Source: Acidobacteriota bacterium
GTDB lineage: Bacteria > Acidobacteriota > Terriglobia > Bryobacterales > Bryobacteraceae
Direction of reading: 5' to 3'
DNA length: 55,712 nt
Assembly (NCBI GenBank): GCA_016213775.1
Contig: JACQZR010000160.1
Coordinates: 1-55,712 of the forward strand
Shown: positions 7,952-16,110 of the stretch, one piece after another
Position numbering within the stretch: position 1 is the stretch's first letter
Layout of the letters: the number at the start of each line of letters is the position of its first letter
Notes under the pieces: model-generated
What the model was told of the DNA's origin: nothing
The model's input: the letters and a program-made list of their open reading frames with translations, nothing else
Database searches by the model: none
Made by a program: the position numbers and the translations under genes

Positions 7952-7973
7952 ACCTGATGCAAATGTATCAGGT
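7952..7973. promoter_or_regulatory. 22-bp palindrome directly in front of the histidine kinase start codon
   Basis: ACCTGAT (7952-7958) and ATCAGGT (7967-7973) form perfect 7-bp arms around an 8-base spacer. The palindrome ends one base before the chosen ATG. The only Shine-Dalgarno-like AGG near this ATG lies inside it, so it could be an operator or a translation-blocking hairpin. Confidence 0.45.
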
Positions 7974-8006
7974 ACGATAGTTTTAAGCTAGTTACCTTAG
8001 ACGGCG

Positions 8007-8033
8007 AAAGTACTACGACCAATTCGGTACTTT
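8007..8033. promoter_or_regulatory. Inverted repeat upstream of the histidine kinase gene
   Basis: AAAGTAC (8007-8013) and GTACTTT (8027-8033) are perfect 7-bp arms 13 bases apart, in the AT-richer gap between the kinase gene and the end of the small gene upstream. The half-site centres are 20 bases apart, about two helical turns. It may be a regulator binding site; no regulator is identified. Confidence 0.35.
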
Positions 8034-8043
8034 TCAGCTACAG

Positions 8044-8307
8044 TCAGCCCCCCTGCTTTTTCCGCTTTAGCTCGTCCATAACACTGCTCACCAGATCCTT
8101 TGCATCCACCAGGCATTTCGAGATGATCTGTATGTCCATGGCAGGTTTGCCCGCTTGCCGCGCACTCCGGCAGTAGACGCCGTGCTGGCCCACCAGTACA
8201 AGGGCATCCGTAAGCGTGTCCAGCGCCACTGCCAGCCGGCCGCGCTCGGTCCCCAGTTGGAACTCGTAGCGCTCGAGCTCATCCTGTCTGTCGTGGAAAA
8301 CACCCAT
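8044..8307 (-). CDS. Small hypothetical protein in the prfA-prmC operon
   Basis: An 87-residue soluble protein with no family I recognise. It starts MGVFHDRQDELERYEF and looks fully alpha-helical, with a Lys-rich end (MDELKRKKQGG). The start lies 21 bases after the prmC stop codon on the same strand, so it is probably the last gene of the prfA-prmC run. No clear Shine-Dalgarno sequence is seen, so the exact start is uncertain. Its low-complexity content is small and codon use resembles its neighbours, which supports a real gene. Function unknown. Confidence 0.6.
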   Translation of the reverse strand: MGVFHDRQDELERYEFQLGTERGRLAVALDTLTDALVLVGQHGVYCRSARQAGKPAMDIQIISKCLVDAKDLVSSVMDELKRKKQGG

Positions 8308-8328
8308 AGGACTTCATGGTACCCGGGA

Positions 8329-9177
8329 TCAGGTGCGCAGTTTCGCGGCCAGTACACGCGGGTACCCGGCCAGATCCGAGACGGTTTCCACGCCTGTCCA
8401 CTGCGGCCCCAGCATCGCTTTCACTGGGGCCAGTGAACGGTAGCCCAATTCCAGAACCATCCAGCCGCCGGGCTTCAATACGCGCGCCGCTTCCGGCACC
8501 AGCCGTGCGTAGATCTCATGCCCCGTGGGACCACCGTACAGCGCCACCGCCGGTTCATAATCACGCACCTCGGGCTGCAACTCGGGCTCGCCGGTGGAAG
8601 GCACGTAAGGTGGGTTGGACGCCAGCAGATCCAGCGATCGCGACGCCACCGCGCTGCACAGATCGCATTGCACAAACCGCGTGGATGCCTGCAAGCCCGC
8701 CGCATTCGCTGCTGCCACCGCAAGGGCGTCATGTGAGATGTCGGTGCCCACCACCTGCGCCTCTGGCAGCTCCAACGACACGGTCACCGCGATGGCCCCC
8801 GACCCGCACCCGATGTCGGCAATCCGCCGCGCCTCCGGAGCCAGTCGCAAGACGGTCTCTACCACGTGCTCAGTCTCCGGCCGCGGAATCAGCACCATCG
8901 GCGTCACACGGAACAAACGCCCGTAAAACTCCTGCCTCCTGGTGATATATTGCGTCGGCTTCCCCTGTATCCGCTCGTGCAGGTAGCGCCCAAAGTGGAT
9001 CCACCCAATCTCGGTAAGCTCATCGCTGGAATGGGCGTAAAGATAGACCCGCTCGCATTGCAGAGCGTGCATCAGGAGAACTTCGGCGGTCAGCCGGGCT
9101 GCCGGCACGTGTGCCTGATCCAGCAGTTCCGTACCCTGCTTCAGCGCCGTTCCGATCGTCAAAAGGCGTGGAATCAT
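8329..9177 (-). CDS. prmC: Release factor glutamine methyltransferase PrmC
   Basis: A 282-residue protein, the usual length of PrmC/HemK. It N5-methylates the Gln of the GGQ motif in RF1 and RF2, using S-adenosylmethionine. The N-terminal helical domain (about residues 1-75) is followed by IPRPETE at 97-103, the SAM-binding ADIGCGSGAIA at 120-130 and the catalytic NPPYVPS at 188-194. It lies 65 bases downstream of prfA, which encodes its substrate, on the same strand. This pairing is common in bacteria and supports the call. The start MIPRLLTIG is the first in-frame ATG. Confidence 0.96.
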   Translation of the reverse strand: MIPRLLTIGTALKQGTELLDQAHVPAARLTAEVLLMHALQCERVYLYAHSSDELTEIGWIHFGRYLHERIQGKPTQYITRRQEFYGRLFRVTPMVLIPRPETEHVVETVLRLAPEARRIADIGCGSGAIAVTVSLELPEAQVVGTDISHDALAVAAANAAGLQASTRFVQCDLCSAVASRSLDLLASNPPYVPSTGEPELQPEVRDYEPAVALYGGPTGHEIYARLVPEAARVLKPGGWMVLELGYRSLAPVKAMLGPQWTGVETVSDLAGYPRVLAAKLRT

Positions 9178-9242
9178 CGGACCGCTCCCTCACGGTCGCG
9201 GCTCAGTAACTGCTGTAGCTTCGCGGCACTTCATCGAAGGCC

Positions 9243-10364
9243 TCAGTCGTCGGTCTTGGGAGGTCTGGGTTTCGACGGTCCGGCGCCGTTGCCGCCGGTC
9301 TGCTGCTTCAGTTTCTCGGCCTGATAGAACTGGTTGAGCGCGTCGGTGATCTGATCGAGACGTCCGTCCATCACCAGATCCAGTTGGTGCAGCGTCAGCC
9401 CGATGCGATGATCCGTCACGCGGTTCTGCGGAAAGTTGTACGTGCGGATCTTCTCCGAACGGTCGCCGCTGCCCACCATGCTCTTTCGCTCCGCACCAAT
9501 CTTGTCCTGCTGCTTCTGCAGTTCCAGTTCATACAGGCGTGACCGCAGCACGCGTTCCGCCTTGGCGCGGTTCTTGATCTGCGACTTTTCGTCCTGGCAG
9601 GAGACCACCAATCCCGTCGGCAGGTGTGTGATGCGCACGGCGCTATAGGTGGTGTTCACCGATTGCCCGCCCGGCCCGGAGGAACAGAACGTGTCGATGC
9701 GGACGTCCTTCGGATCGATCTTGATTTCCACATCGTCGGCTTCCGGAAGAACAGCCACTGTGATGGCCGAAGTGTGCACACGCCCTTGCGTTTCGGTGAC
9801 AGGCACGCGCTGCACGCGGTGCACTCCCGATTCGTACTTCAGCTTGCTGTACACCTTATCGCCGTTCACCAGCGCGATCACTTCCTTCAATCCGCCAACG
9901 GAAGACTCGCTCGTGTTGGTGACATCCACTTTCCAGCCACACGTTTCCGCGTAGCGCGAATACATGCGGAAGATTTCGTAAGCGAAGAGCGTCGCTTCAT
10001 CCCCACCCGTGCCTGCGCGGATTTCCAGCACGACGTTCTTGTCGTCGTTCGGATCCTTGGGCAACAGGAGGATCTTCAGGTCTTCTTCGAGGGTAGTGAG
10101 TTTCGGCTCGAGTGAGGCGATGTCCGCTTCGGCCATCTCGCGAATCTCCGCGTCGGATTCCTGCATCATCAGGCGCGCCCCGGCGAGGTCCGCATCCGCC
10201 TTCTTCCACTCACGATACTTCGCCACCACTTCATCCAGGTCGCGATGGGCCTTGGCGACTTTACGGTATTGCTCCGGATCGCTGATCACCGTCGCGTCGG
10301 CCATCTGATCGTTCAAGCTGAGAAACCGCGTTTCGAGCTCTTCGAGTTTGTCCCTATATTGCAT
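9243..10364 (-). CDS. prfA: Peptide chain release factor 1
   Basis: A 373-residue class I release factor. GGQ (residues 232-234, in [10 protein letters not shown]) triggers peptide release at the peptidyl-transferase centre. The stop-codon recognition motif is PVT at 188-190, of the PxT type that marks RF1 (UAA/UAG) and not the SPF of RF2. The protein is slightly longer than the E. coli one because of a Gly/Pro/Lys-rich tail. It starts 15 bases after the DUF1385 gene and is followed by prmC. No strong Shine-Dalgarno sequence is seen before [11 protein letters not shown]. Confidence 0.97.
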   Translation of the reverse strand: MQYRDKLEELETRFLSLNDQMADATVISDPEQYRKVAKAHRDLDEVVAKYREWKKADADLAGARLMMQESDAEIREMAEADIASLEPKLTTLEEDLKILLLPKDPNDDKNVVLEIRAGTGGDEATLFAYEIFRMYSRYAETCGWKVDVTNTSESSVGGLKEVIALVNGDKVYSKLKYESGVHRVQRVPVTETQGRVHTSAITVAVLPEADDVEIKIDPKDVRIDTFCSSGPGGQSVNTTYSAVRITHLPTGLVVSCQDEKSQIKNRAKAERVLRSRLYELELQKQQDKIGAERKSMVGSGDRSEKIRTYNFPQNRVTDHRIGLTLHQLDLVMDGRLDQITDALNQFYQAEKLKQQTGGNGAGPSKPRPPKTDD

Positions 10365-10379
10365 TTCTTAGTAAGCGGA

Positions 10380-11363
10380 TCAGGCGATCACAAGCTCGCC
10401 GCCCTGCTGTTTCTCCAGTGCCATCGCGCCATCGAGCGCATGGATCGCTACAGCGGTCTGATCATCCGATGGCGGCTGCGTCGTAATCTTCTGCAGCCAC
10501 AGCCCCGGCGCCGTCATCGCCGCCATGAGCGACCCGCGTTTCTTGGCTGCGTACCGGATCAGCTCGAAGCTCACGCCCGCGATCACGGGCAGCAGCACGA
10601 TGCGAGAGACGAATTTTTCCAGCATGCCGTCCACGGGCACCAGCATGTACACCAGCATCGAGATCACCATCACTACCAGCAGAAACGACGTCCCGCACCG
10701 TGGATGCAGCGTGGTGAACGATTGTGCGTTCTCCACCGTTACGGGCTTGCCAGATTCGAAGTTGTACACCACCTTGTGCTCCGCGCCGTGGTATTCAAAC
10801 ACCCGCCGGATGTCCTTCCAGCGCGAGATCAGGTAGAGGAACGCAAGGAAGATCGCGATGCGAATCATGCCATCGACGAAGTTGAAGGCGATGCGGTTTT
10901 GGACCACCGGCGCAACCTTCTCGATCATCCGCGTCAGATAGAGAGGAACGAACTTGTAGAGGAAGATGAAGAACCCGAGCGAGAACACAAGCTGCAGCGC
11001 CATCGCCCAGGACGACAGCTCCTGCTTCTTCGCGTTAGGATCGCCTTCATCCAACGCCGCGTTGGCGGAGAACTGGAGTGCCTTGACGCCGAGGTACATT
11101 GCCTGTCCAAGCGAGCCCACGCCGCGCAGAATCGGGTACTTGAAGATTGGATATTTCTCAGACACGCGCGGCAGCGGAGCCTGTTCAGTGACGAGCTCGC
11201 CGTTGGCCTTGCGCACTGCGACGCAGTAGCTATGGGGCGCGCGCATCATCACACCTTCCATCACCGCCTGGCCGCCGACGAGGATCTCCTCGCCGTTTTC
11301 CAGCACGGGAAGCAATTGGATGTGGGCCGCGAGACGGACGAATCGTTCCAGAGGGGAGGGCAT
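10380..11363 (-). CDS. DUF1385 family membrane protein
   Basis: A 327-residue protein of the DUF1385 family, with the hallmark LVGGQAVMEGVMMRAP near the N-terminus. Several membrane segments are visible in the middle (such as LVFSLGFFIFLYKFVPLYL and MIRIAIFLAFLYL) and later (FLLVVMVISMLVYMLV), along with a family block FEYHGAEHKVVYNFE and LHPRCGTSF. The function is unknown, but the gene very often precedes prfA and prmC, as here. The ATG at 11363 is chosen because the conserved region begins soon after; 30 more codons are open upstream but look non-coding. A TATACT box lies about 20 bases upstream of this start. Confidence 0.88.
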   Translation of the reverse strand: MPSPLERFVRLAAHIQLLPVLENGEEILVGGQAVMEGVMMRAPHSYCVAVRKANGELVTEQAPLPRVSEKYPIFKYPILRGVGSLGQAMYLGVKALQFSANAALDEGDPNAKKQELSSWAMALQLVFSLGFFIFLYKFVPLYLTRMIEKVAPVVQNRIAFNFVDGMIRIAIFLAFLYLISRWKDIRRVFEYHGAEHKVVYNFESGKPVTVENAQSFTTLHPRCGTSFLLVVMVISMLVYMLVPVDGMLEKFVSRIVLLPVIAGVSFELIRYAAKKRGSLMAAMTAPGLWLQKITTQPPSDDQTAVAIHALDGAMALEKQQGGELVIA

Positions 11364-11541
11364 ACTTCTCACAATCTTCAGTATATCGCACCCCTCGCTG
11401 GGCGCTTCACTACTTGCATGAACCCGGACCGGGTCCCCGGGGCGCTCAACCACCCCCGCTGTGGCGGCCCAGCCATAACGCCAATGCCGCCACTACAACA
11501 ACCCAAAGAATCTCCATACAACCATTCTGGCGCAGCCAGTG

Positions 11542-11811
11542 CTACGCATGATGATGAATATGGTGGCGGTGACCCTCCGAGACGAAGGCGCCTCCGGCAC
11601 CCCAAGTGAAGCTGAGGATAAACACACACCCGACGCACATGTCATAGACAGGACCGCGCAGTCCATCCAGTGGCGGCATCAAACCGACCGCCATCGACAA
11701 AGCAACCGCAAGGCCATGCCAGTACCACTTTGCATGACCAAACCAATAGAGGAGAAAAGACGCCAGCCCGAAGGCGACGGCGTAAGCGAGGAGCACGTAG
11801 ATAGAACTCAT
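11542..11811 (-). CDS. Small membrane protein with a His-rich C-terminus
   Basis: An 89-residue protein with three likely membrane segments (VLLAYAVAFGLASFLLYWFG, WYWHGLAVALSMAVGLM and MCVGCVFILSFTWGAGG). It ends with SEGHRHHIHHHA, a cluster of five His in the last eight residues that could bind a metal. AGGAGG lies just before the start codon, so the gene is probably real. It lies between the nucleotidyltransferase pair and DUF1385 on the same strand, with gaps of 73 and 178 bases. I do not recognise the family. The 178 bases up to DUF1385 contain no further gene. Confidence 0.7.
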   Translation of the reverse strand: MSSIYVLLAYAVAFGLASFLLYWFGHAKWYWHGLAVALSMAVGLMPPLDGLRGPVYDMCVGCVFILSFTWGAGGAFVSEGHRHHIHHHA

Positions 11812-11884
11812 GGATCGTCCTCCTACCTTCCGCCCTCATCCTAGCTCCGCTTCCCGGCGAACACAATCCCCCCTTTATGGGTGT

Positions 11885-12469
11885 TTAGGGGATGGGTGGA
11901 GAATCGGCAAGGAGTTGATGCAAAAGGCCGGCGACGCCGAGTGCGGCGGCCCATTTCTGCAAATATCCGCGATCGAGCGTGGATGCCTTTCGTCGAAGAA
12001 TTCCCTGGATGTCGCTCCATTGTTTTCCGGAACCGCCGCCGGCATGGTACCACGCGAGTTTGGCGAGAATGCAATCCTCCGCGGAGATGATGGCGCACTC
12101 CAGATCGCCTCCGGGAAGGCTTACTTTGGCGTCCGCACCACGGGCAATCTGGGATTCACGAAAGGGCTCGCCAATGGATGGGAACAGATCGAACTTGAAG
12201 GCGGTGAGTAGATGAATGAGGTTGAAGGACCGGCCAAGAGCAATCGCTTCGTGGGCGGTGGTTTCGTCGGAATAAAACGTCTCCGCGGTGAGTTCGAGGA
12301 GATCCTTGAGCTTTCTCTGGTCGATCCGCGCGATGACATCGATGTCGAAGGTTGTGCGCGGCTCGCCGTGAACGGAACTTGCCGTGGAGCCCCCAATCGC
12401 ATAGGCGATTTCCAGTTGATCCAGAACGGCCAGCAGTTGTTCGAGCGCCTGCTTGGGACTGGTTATCAT
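11885..12469 (-). CDS. Nucleotidyltransferase-fold protein (AbiEii/MNT-like)
   Basis: A 194-residue protein with the minimal nucleotidyltransferase signature: GGS at residues 26-28 followed by two metal-binding Asp, D42 and D44, in TTFDIDVIA. After that comes a helical domain (ISAEDCILAKLAWYHAGGG). Such proteins are used as antitoxins or toxins in MNT-HEPN and AbiE-like systems and in small uncharacterised pairs. The ATG at 12469 is preferred because it overlaps the stop codon of the small upstream gene (ATGA); an ATG at 12484 is also possible. The partner is not a typical HEPN protein. The transferred nucleotide and target are unknown. Confidence 0.8.
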   Translation of the reverse strand: MITSPKQALEQLLAVLDQLEIAYAIGGSTASSVHGEPRTTFDIDVIARIDQRKLKDLLELTAETFYSDETTAHEAIALGRSFNLIHLLTAFKFDLFPSIGEPFRESQIARGADAKVSLPGGDLECAIISAEDCILAKLAWYHAGGGSGKQWSDIQGILRRKASTLDRGYLQKWAAALGVAGLLHQLLADSPPIP

Positions 12470-12723
12470 GCTTCCGGCGCCCATCCGTAGACCTTGCGGC
12501 AGAGCTCCGTGCCAAGCCGGGCGGCGGCGCTGCGCAGAAAAATCTCGCGCTCGTCAGCCTCGGGGTACTGCTGGCGAAGCCCGGCCTTGTGAAACTCGAT
12601 GGCCATTTCGTAAAGATCCAGCACGTCGGAAAGCTGCTGGCCGAGCGGCTTGGCGTCCAACAATCGGTACCAGACTTCGCGGGATTTCGGATCGGTATCG
12701 GTCACTTGCCATGAGCGTAGCAT
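12466..12723 (-). CDS. Small helical partner of the nucleotidyltransferase
   Basis: An 85-residue protein (MLRSWQVTDTDPKSREVWYR...). The pattern LYEMAIEFHKAGLRQQYPEADEREIFLR resembles small proteins found next to nucleotidyltransferase genes in cyanobacteria and other phyla, in which AALRQQHPEW-like blocks recur. The stop codon overlaps the start codon of the nucleotidyltransferase (ATGA), so they are translated together. The ATG at 12723 is preferred; an upstream extension of 29 codons exists but overlaps the divergent M1 peptidase gene. A role as cognate partner or antitoxin is inferred from the arrangement only. Confidence 0.7.
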   Translation of the reverse strand: MLRSWQVTDTDPKSREVWYRLLDAKPLGQQLSDVLDLYEMAIEFHKAGLRQQYPEADEREIFLRSAAARLGTELCRKVYGWAPEA

Positions 12724-12739
12724 TGCTAAGCTGAGTGAA

Positions 12740-15145
12740 GTGGGTCCTTTCTCCTTCCTCCTCCCGTTCTTCGCCGCCGCGTCCCTCCACGGAGGCATCG
12801 CCGCCGACACCGCTGCCGCCGTCCGACAGGCCTCGCTCGACCCAAGCGAGTGCTACCGTGTCCGCGACCTCCGTCTCGCCCGCGACGAGATCCGCATGTA
12901 CCTCAACGACGGCTATCTTATCTTCGGTAAACCGGTCAACGGCGTGCGTGTCTCAGCGGTATTCACCGCCGAGGTGGAAAACGGCGACGCGGAACTCCTC
13001 CTGATGCCGCCTAACATTGGCGAGCGCCGCTCCCTTGCCAACTTCGCAAAATCGCCGAACCTCAACGAGCACTGCAAGGAGGTCGTCTTCGTCTTCTCGG
13101 GCGACACAGCCACCGAGCTGATTGCCTCGCTCAAGGAAACCAACGCCCGCAAGAGCGCCGAGATGGGCCAGGTGCTCGCCGCCAAATGGAACTCCGTCGT
13201 CGAGAGCTTCGCGGGGAGTTTCGAAGTCCGCCTGGTGCAAGACCTCCTCTCCGCCCGCCGCGCCGAGCTCGGCTTCTTCTACGCCGCCATCGGCGCGACC
13301 GCCGTGGGCAACCTCGACCTCATCCACGACCCCCGCATGCTCCAGCAGATCAGCCTCGGCCAGCTCGCCACCCGCGACAACCGCCGCTACTTCGACATTT
13401 GGACCAACTTCGAAGCCCGCGCCTGGCGAATGGGGCAGCGCCGCAAACCCCGCCAGGAAATCCGCGTTGAAAACATCAAGATCGACGCCACCATCGACAC
13501 CAGCCTTGCGTTGAAAGCCGTCACTCGCCTGCGCGTCACGCCCAACGTCACAGAGCGGGTTATCCCGCTCGACATCTCACAGCGCATGAAGGTCACCAGC
13601 GTCAAAGTGGACGGCGTTGCCGTTGAAGCCTACTCACCCGAATCCATGCGCGCCAACCTGATCCGCAGTGGCGAGAATAACCTCGTCCTCATCACCGCCG
13701 ACCAGCCCTTTGCAGCAAACCGCACCATCGAAATCGAGATGGCGCATGAAGGCAGGGTCATCGCGCAAGCCGGCGGCGAAAACATATACTTCGTCGGCTC
13801 GCGCGCCGCCTGGTATCCCAACCGCATCGGCTCGTTCTCCACCCACGAGCTCACCTTCCGCATCCCCAAGGCGCTCGACCTCGTCTCCACCGGCGACCTC
13901 ATCAGCACCAGGACTGAAGGCGAGTGGAAGATCATCCACCGCAAAACCCCGCATCCGGTGCGCTTTGCCGGCTTCAATCTCGGCGATTACGAGCACAGCA
14001 CCATCACGCGCAACGGCATCAAAGTGGACGTCTGTGCCAACCGCAAAGTAGAAGATGCCCTCATCACCAAACCGCGCACCATCGACATGTCGCAAGGTCA
14101 ACCGACATTTCCCCGGCGTCCGATGCGCGGATCGCAGCCCCCCGACATCATTCTTCCGCCGGCGACGCCGAATCCCCTGGCGCGTCTGGAGCGCATGGCC
14201 TCCGAAGCAGCCGCAGCCTTGGAAGAGCTTAGCGCCCGCTTCGGCAAACCGCCCATCCAGACGCTTACCATCTCGCCTATCCCGGGCCGCTTCGGTCAAG
14301 GCTTCCCCGGCCTGGTCTACCTTTCCACCATCTCTTACCTCGACCCGCGAGAGCGCCCCATCCCCAATGGAAACGACATGCAGCAGATGTTCTTCTCCGA
14401 GCTTCTCTACGCCCACGAAATCGCCCATCAGTGGTGGGGCAATGGCGTGACCTCGGCCAGCTATCAGGACGAATGGCTGATGGAGGCGCTCGCCAATTAC
14501 TCAGCCCTCTGGGTATTGGAGAAGCGGAAGGGCATCAAGGCATTGGATCAGGTCCTGGAGGATTACCGCCTTCGCCTCCTCCGCAAAGACTCCACCGGAA
14601 ACACCAACGAAAGCGGCGGACCCATCACGCTCGGCTACCGGCTAATATCCTCGCTGTCGCCCGATTCGTGGGTCAACGTCACATACTCCAAAGGCGCCTG
14701 GATCATCCACATGTTGCGCCGCCGCATGGGCGACGAGGCGTTTCAGAAACTCCTCTCCACCCTCTATGAGCGATACCGTTTCCAACCGGTTTCCACCGCC
14801 GAATTCCGCGATCTGGCAGTGCGGGCGCTCCCGCCCGGCTTCCCTGACCCTAAGCTCGAATCGTTCTTCGATGCGTGGGTCAACGGCACCGGAATCCCCG
14901 AACTGAAGCTCACCACCAAGGTATCGGGTCGCGCGCCAAACATCGTTCTGACGGGCACCATCACGCAGTCGGAAGTCGACGACGAGTTCTCCATCTGGGT
15001 CCCGGTAGAGATTCAGACCGCTCGCGGCAAGCCGGTGATCAAGTGGGTGGCCACCGCCAGCGAGCCAGTCAATTTTTCCGTGAAACTTCCGGCGCTGCCA
15101 GTGAAAGTGACTCTCGATCCCGGCAGGTCCACGCTAACCAGGTAG
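12740..15145 (+). CDS. Secreted M1-family zinc metallopeptidase
   Basis: An 801-residue protein with a short signal peptide (MGPFSFLLPFFAAASLHGGIA). The zinc site is H559-E560-x-x-H563 (in YAHEIAHQWWGN) and E582, which is 18 residues later in WLMEALANY, the M1 gluzincin spacing. The family exopeptidase motif GAMEN is not seen; GQGFPGLVYLS stands in the expected area, so it may be an acidobacterial subgroup and not a classical aminopeptidase N. The start is a GTG, chosen because the signal peptide begins there; no strong Shine-Dalgarno is present, and earlier starts would overlap the divergent small gene, whose start lies 16 bases away. It probably digests peptides outside the cytoplasm. Confidence 0.85.
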   Translation: MGPFSFLLPFFAAASLHGGIAADTAAAVRQASLDPSECYRVRDLRLARDEIRMYLNDGYLIFGKPVNGVRVSAVFTAEVENGDAELLLMPPNIGERRSLANFAKSPNLNEHCKEVVFVFSGDTATELIASLKETNARKSAEMGQVLAAKWNSVVESFAGSFEVRLVQDLLSARRAELGFFYAAIGATAVGNLDLIHDPRMLQQISLGQLATRDNRRYFDIWTNFEARAWRMGQRRKPRQEIRVENIKIDATIDTSLALKAVTRLRVTPNVTERVIPLDISQRMKVTSVKVDGVAVEAYSPESMRANLIRSGENNLVLITADQPFAANRTIEIEMAHEGRVIAQAGGENIYFVGSRAAWYPNRIGSFSTHELTFRIPKALDLVSTGDLISTRTEGEWKIIHRKTPHPVRFAGFNLGDYEHSTITRNGIKVDVCANRKVEDALITKPRTIDMSQGQPTFPRRPMRGSQPPDIILPPATPNPLARLERMASEAAAALEELSARFGKPPIQTLTISPIPGRFGQGFPGLVYLSTISYLDPRERPIPNGNDMQQMFFSELLYAHEIAHQWWGNGVTSASYQDEWLMEALANYSALWVLEKRKGIKALDQVLEDYRLRLLRKDSTGNTNESGGPITLGYRLISSLSPDSWVNVTYSKGAWIIHMLRRRMGDEAFQKLLSTLYERYRFQPVSTAEFRDLAVRALPPGFPDPKLESFFDAWVNGTGIPELKLTTKVSGRAPNIVLTGTITQSEVDDEFSIWVPVEIQTARGKPVIKWVATASEPVNFSVKLPALPVKVTLDPGRSTLTR

Positions 15146-15153
15146 CGCCCCGT

Positions 15154-16098
15154 TCAGCACCCCGTAAGCACATCCCAATCGACGTTGCCGCCGCTGATAA
15201 TGACGCCTACTGACTGCACGTCGGGAGGCAGTTTCTGCGCGAGAACCGCGGCCGCCGCCACTGCCCCGCTCGGCTCCGCCAGAATCTTCATCCGCAGAAG
15301 AAGAAACTTCATCGCATCCTTTATCTCCTGTTCGCTCACCGTCGTGATACGCTCCACCAGCGCCTGCGCAACGGGAAAGGTGTGCTTGCCCGGCTTGGGC
15401 GAGCGCAACCCATCGGCGATGGTGGTTGGGGGCGGAATCTCAATCGGATGCCCCGCCGCAAACGACAACGCCCAATCGTTGGCAAGCTCCGGCTCGATGC
15501 CGAACACGCGGATCTCCGGTTGCATCGCCCGCGCCGCCACAGCCGACCCGCTCAACAGTCCGCCGCCGCCAACACACACCGCAAGCGCGTCCAGCGGACC
15601 CGTCTCCTCGAGCATTTCCTTGGCGGCCGTTCCCTGCCCAGCCATGATCCAGGGGTGATCAAACGGCGGCACCAGCGTCGCCCCAGTCTCTTGAGAAATG
15701 CGAAGCCCGATCGCCTCGCGATCCTCTTTCATGCGGTCATAGCGGAGGATGTGTCCGCCGTAAGCGAGCGTCGCTTCGAGCTTCGATTGCGGCGCGTCGC
15801 CGGGCATCACCAGCGTGGCCTTGGTTCCGCGAATGCCCGCGGCAATCGCCACCGCCTGGGCGTGATTGCCGGAGGAGAAGGCTACCACTCCGCGGGCGAC
15901 ATCGGCATCGGGAATAGAGAAGAGAAAATTGGTTGCCCCGCGCAGCTTGAACGCGCCACCGCGCTGCAGATTCTCGCACTTGAAATAAACGCGCCGCCCC
16001 GCGGCCTGGTCAAACAGCCGCGAACTCATCACCGGCGTGCGATGCACATGCGGCCGGATGCGCTCGGCCGCCAGCTCAATATCGTGAAAAGTGATCAT
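15154..16098 (-). CDS. Threonine dehydratase-like PLP enzyme
   Basis: A 314-residue fold-type II PLP enzyme. The Schiff-base lysine is K51 in GGAFKLRGA, the substrate loop is SSGNHAQ at 75-81 and the phosphate-binding loop is GGGGLLSG. There is no C-terminal ACT domain, so it resembles catabolic threonine/serine ammonia-lyase or serine racemase more than the biosynthetic IlvA. Products would be 2-oxobutyrate or pyruvate plus ammonia. It begins 12 bases after the M20 peptidase and is the last gene of a four-gene run that also includes citrate synthase. Serine racemase activity cannot be excluded. Confidence 0.9.
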   Translation of the reverse strand: MITFHDIELAAERIRPHVHRTPVMSSRLFDQAAGRRVYFKCENLQRGGAFKLRGATNFLFSIPDADVARGVVAFSSGNHAQAVAIAAGIRGTKATLVMPGDAPQSKLEATLAYGGHILRYDRMKEDREAIGLRISQETGATLVPPFDHPWIMAGQGTAAKEMLEETGPLDALAVCVGGGGLLSGSAVAARAMQPEIRVFGIEPELANDWALSFAAGHPIEIPPPTTIADGLRSPKPGKHTFPVAQALVERITTVSEQEIKDAMKFLLLRMKILAEPSGAVAAAAVLAQKLPPDVQSVGVIISGGNVDWDVLTGC

Positions 16099-16110
16099 GC
16101 GCCTCCCGGC

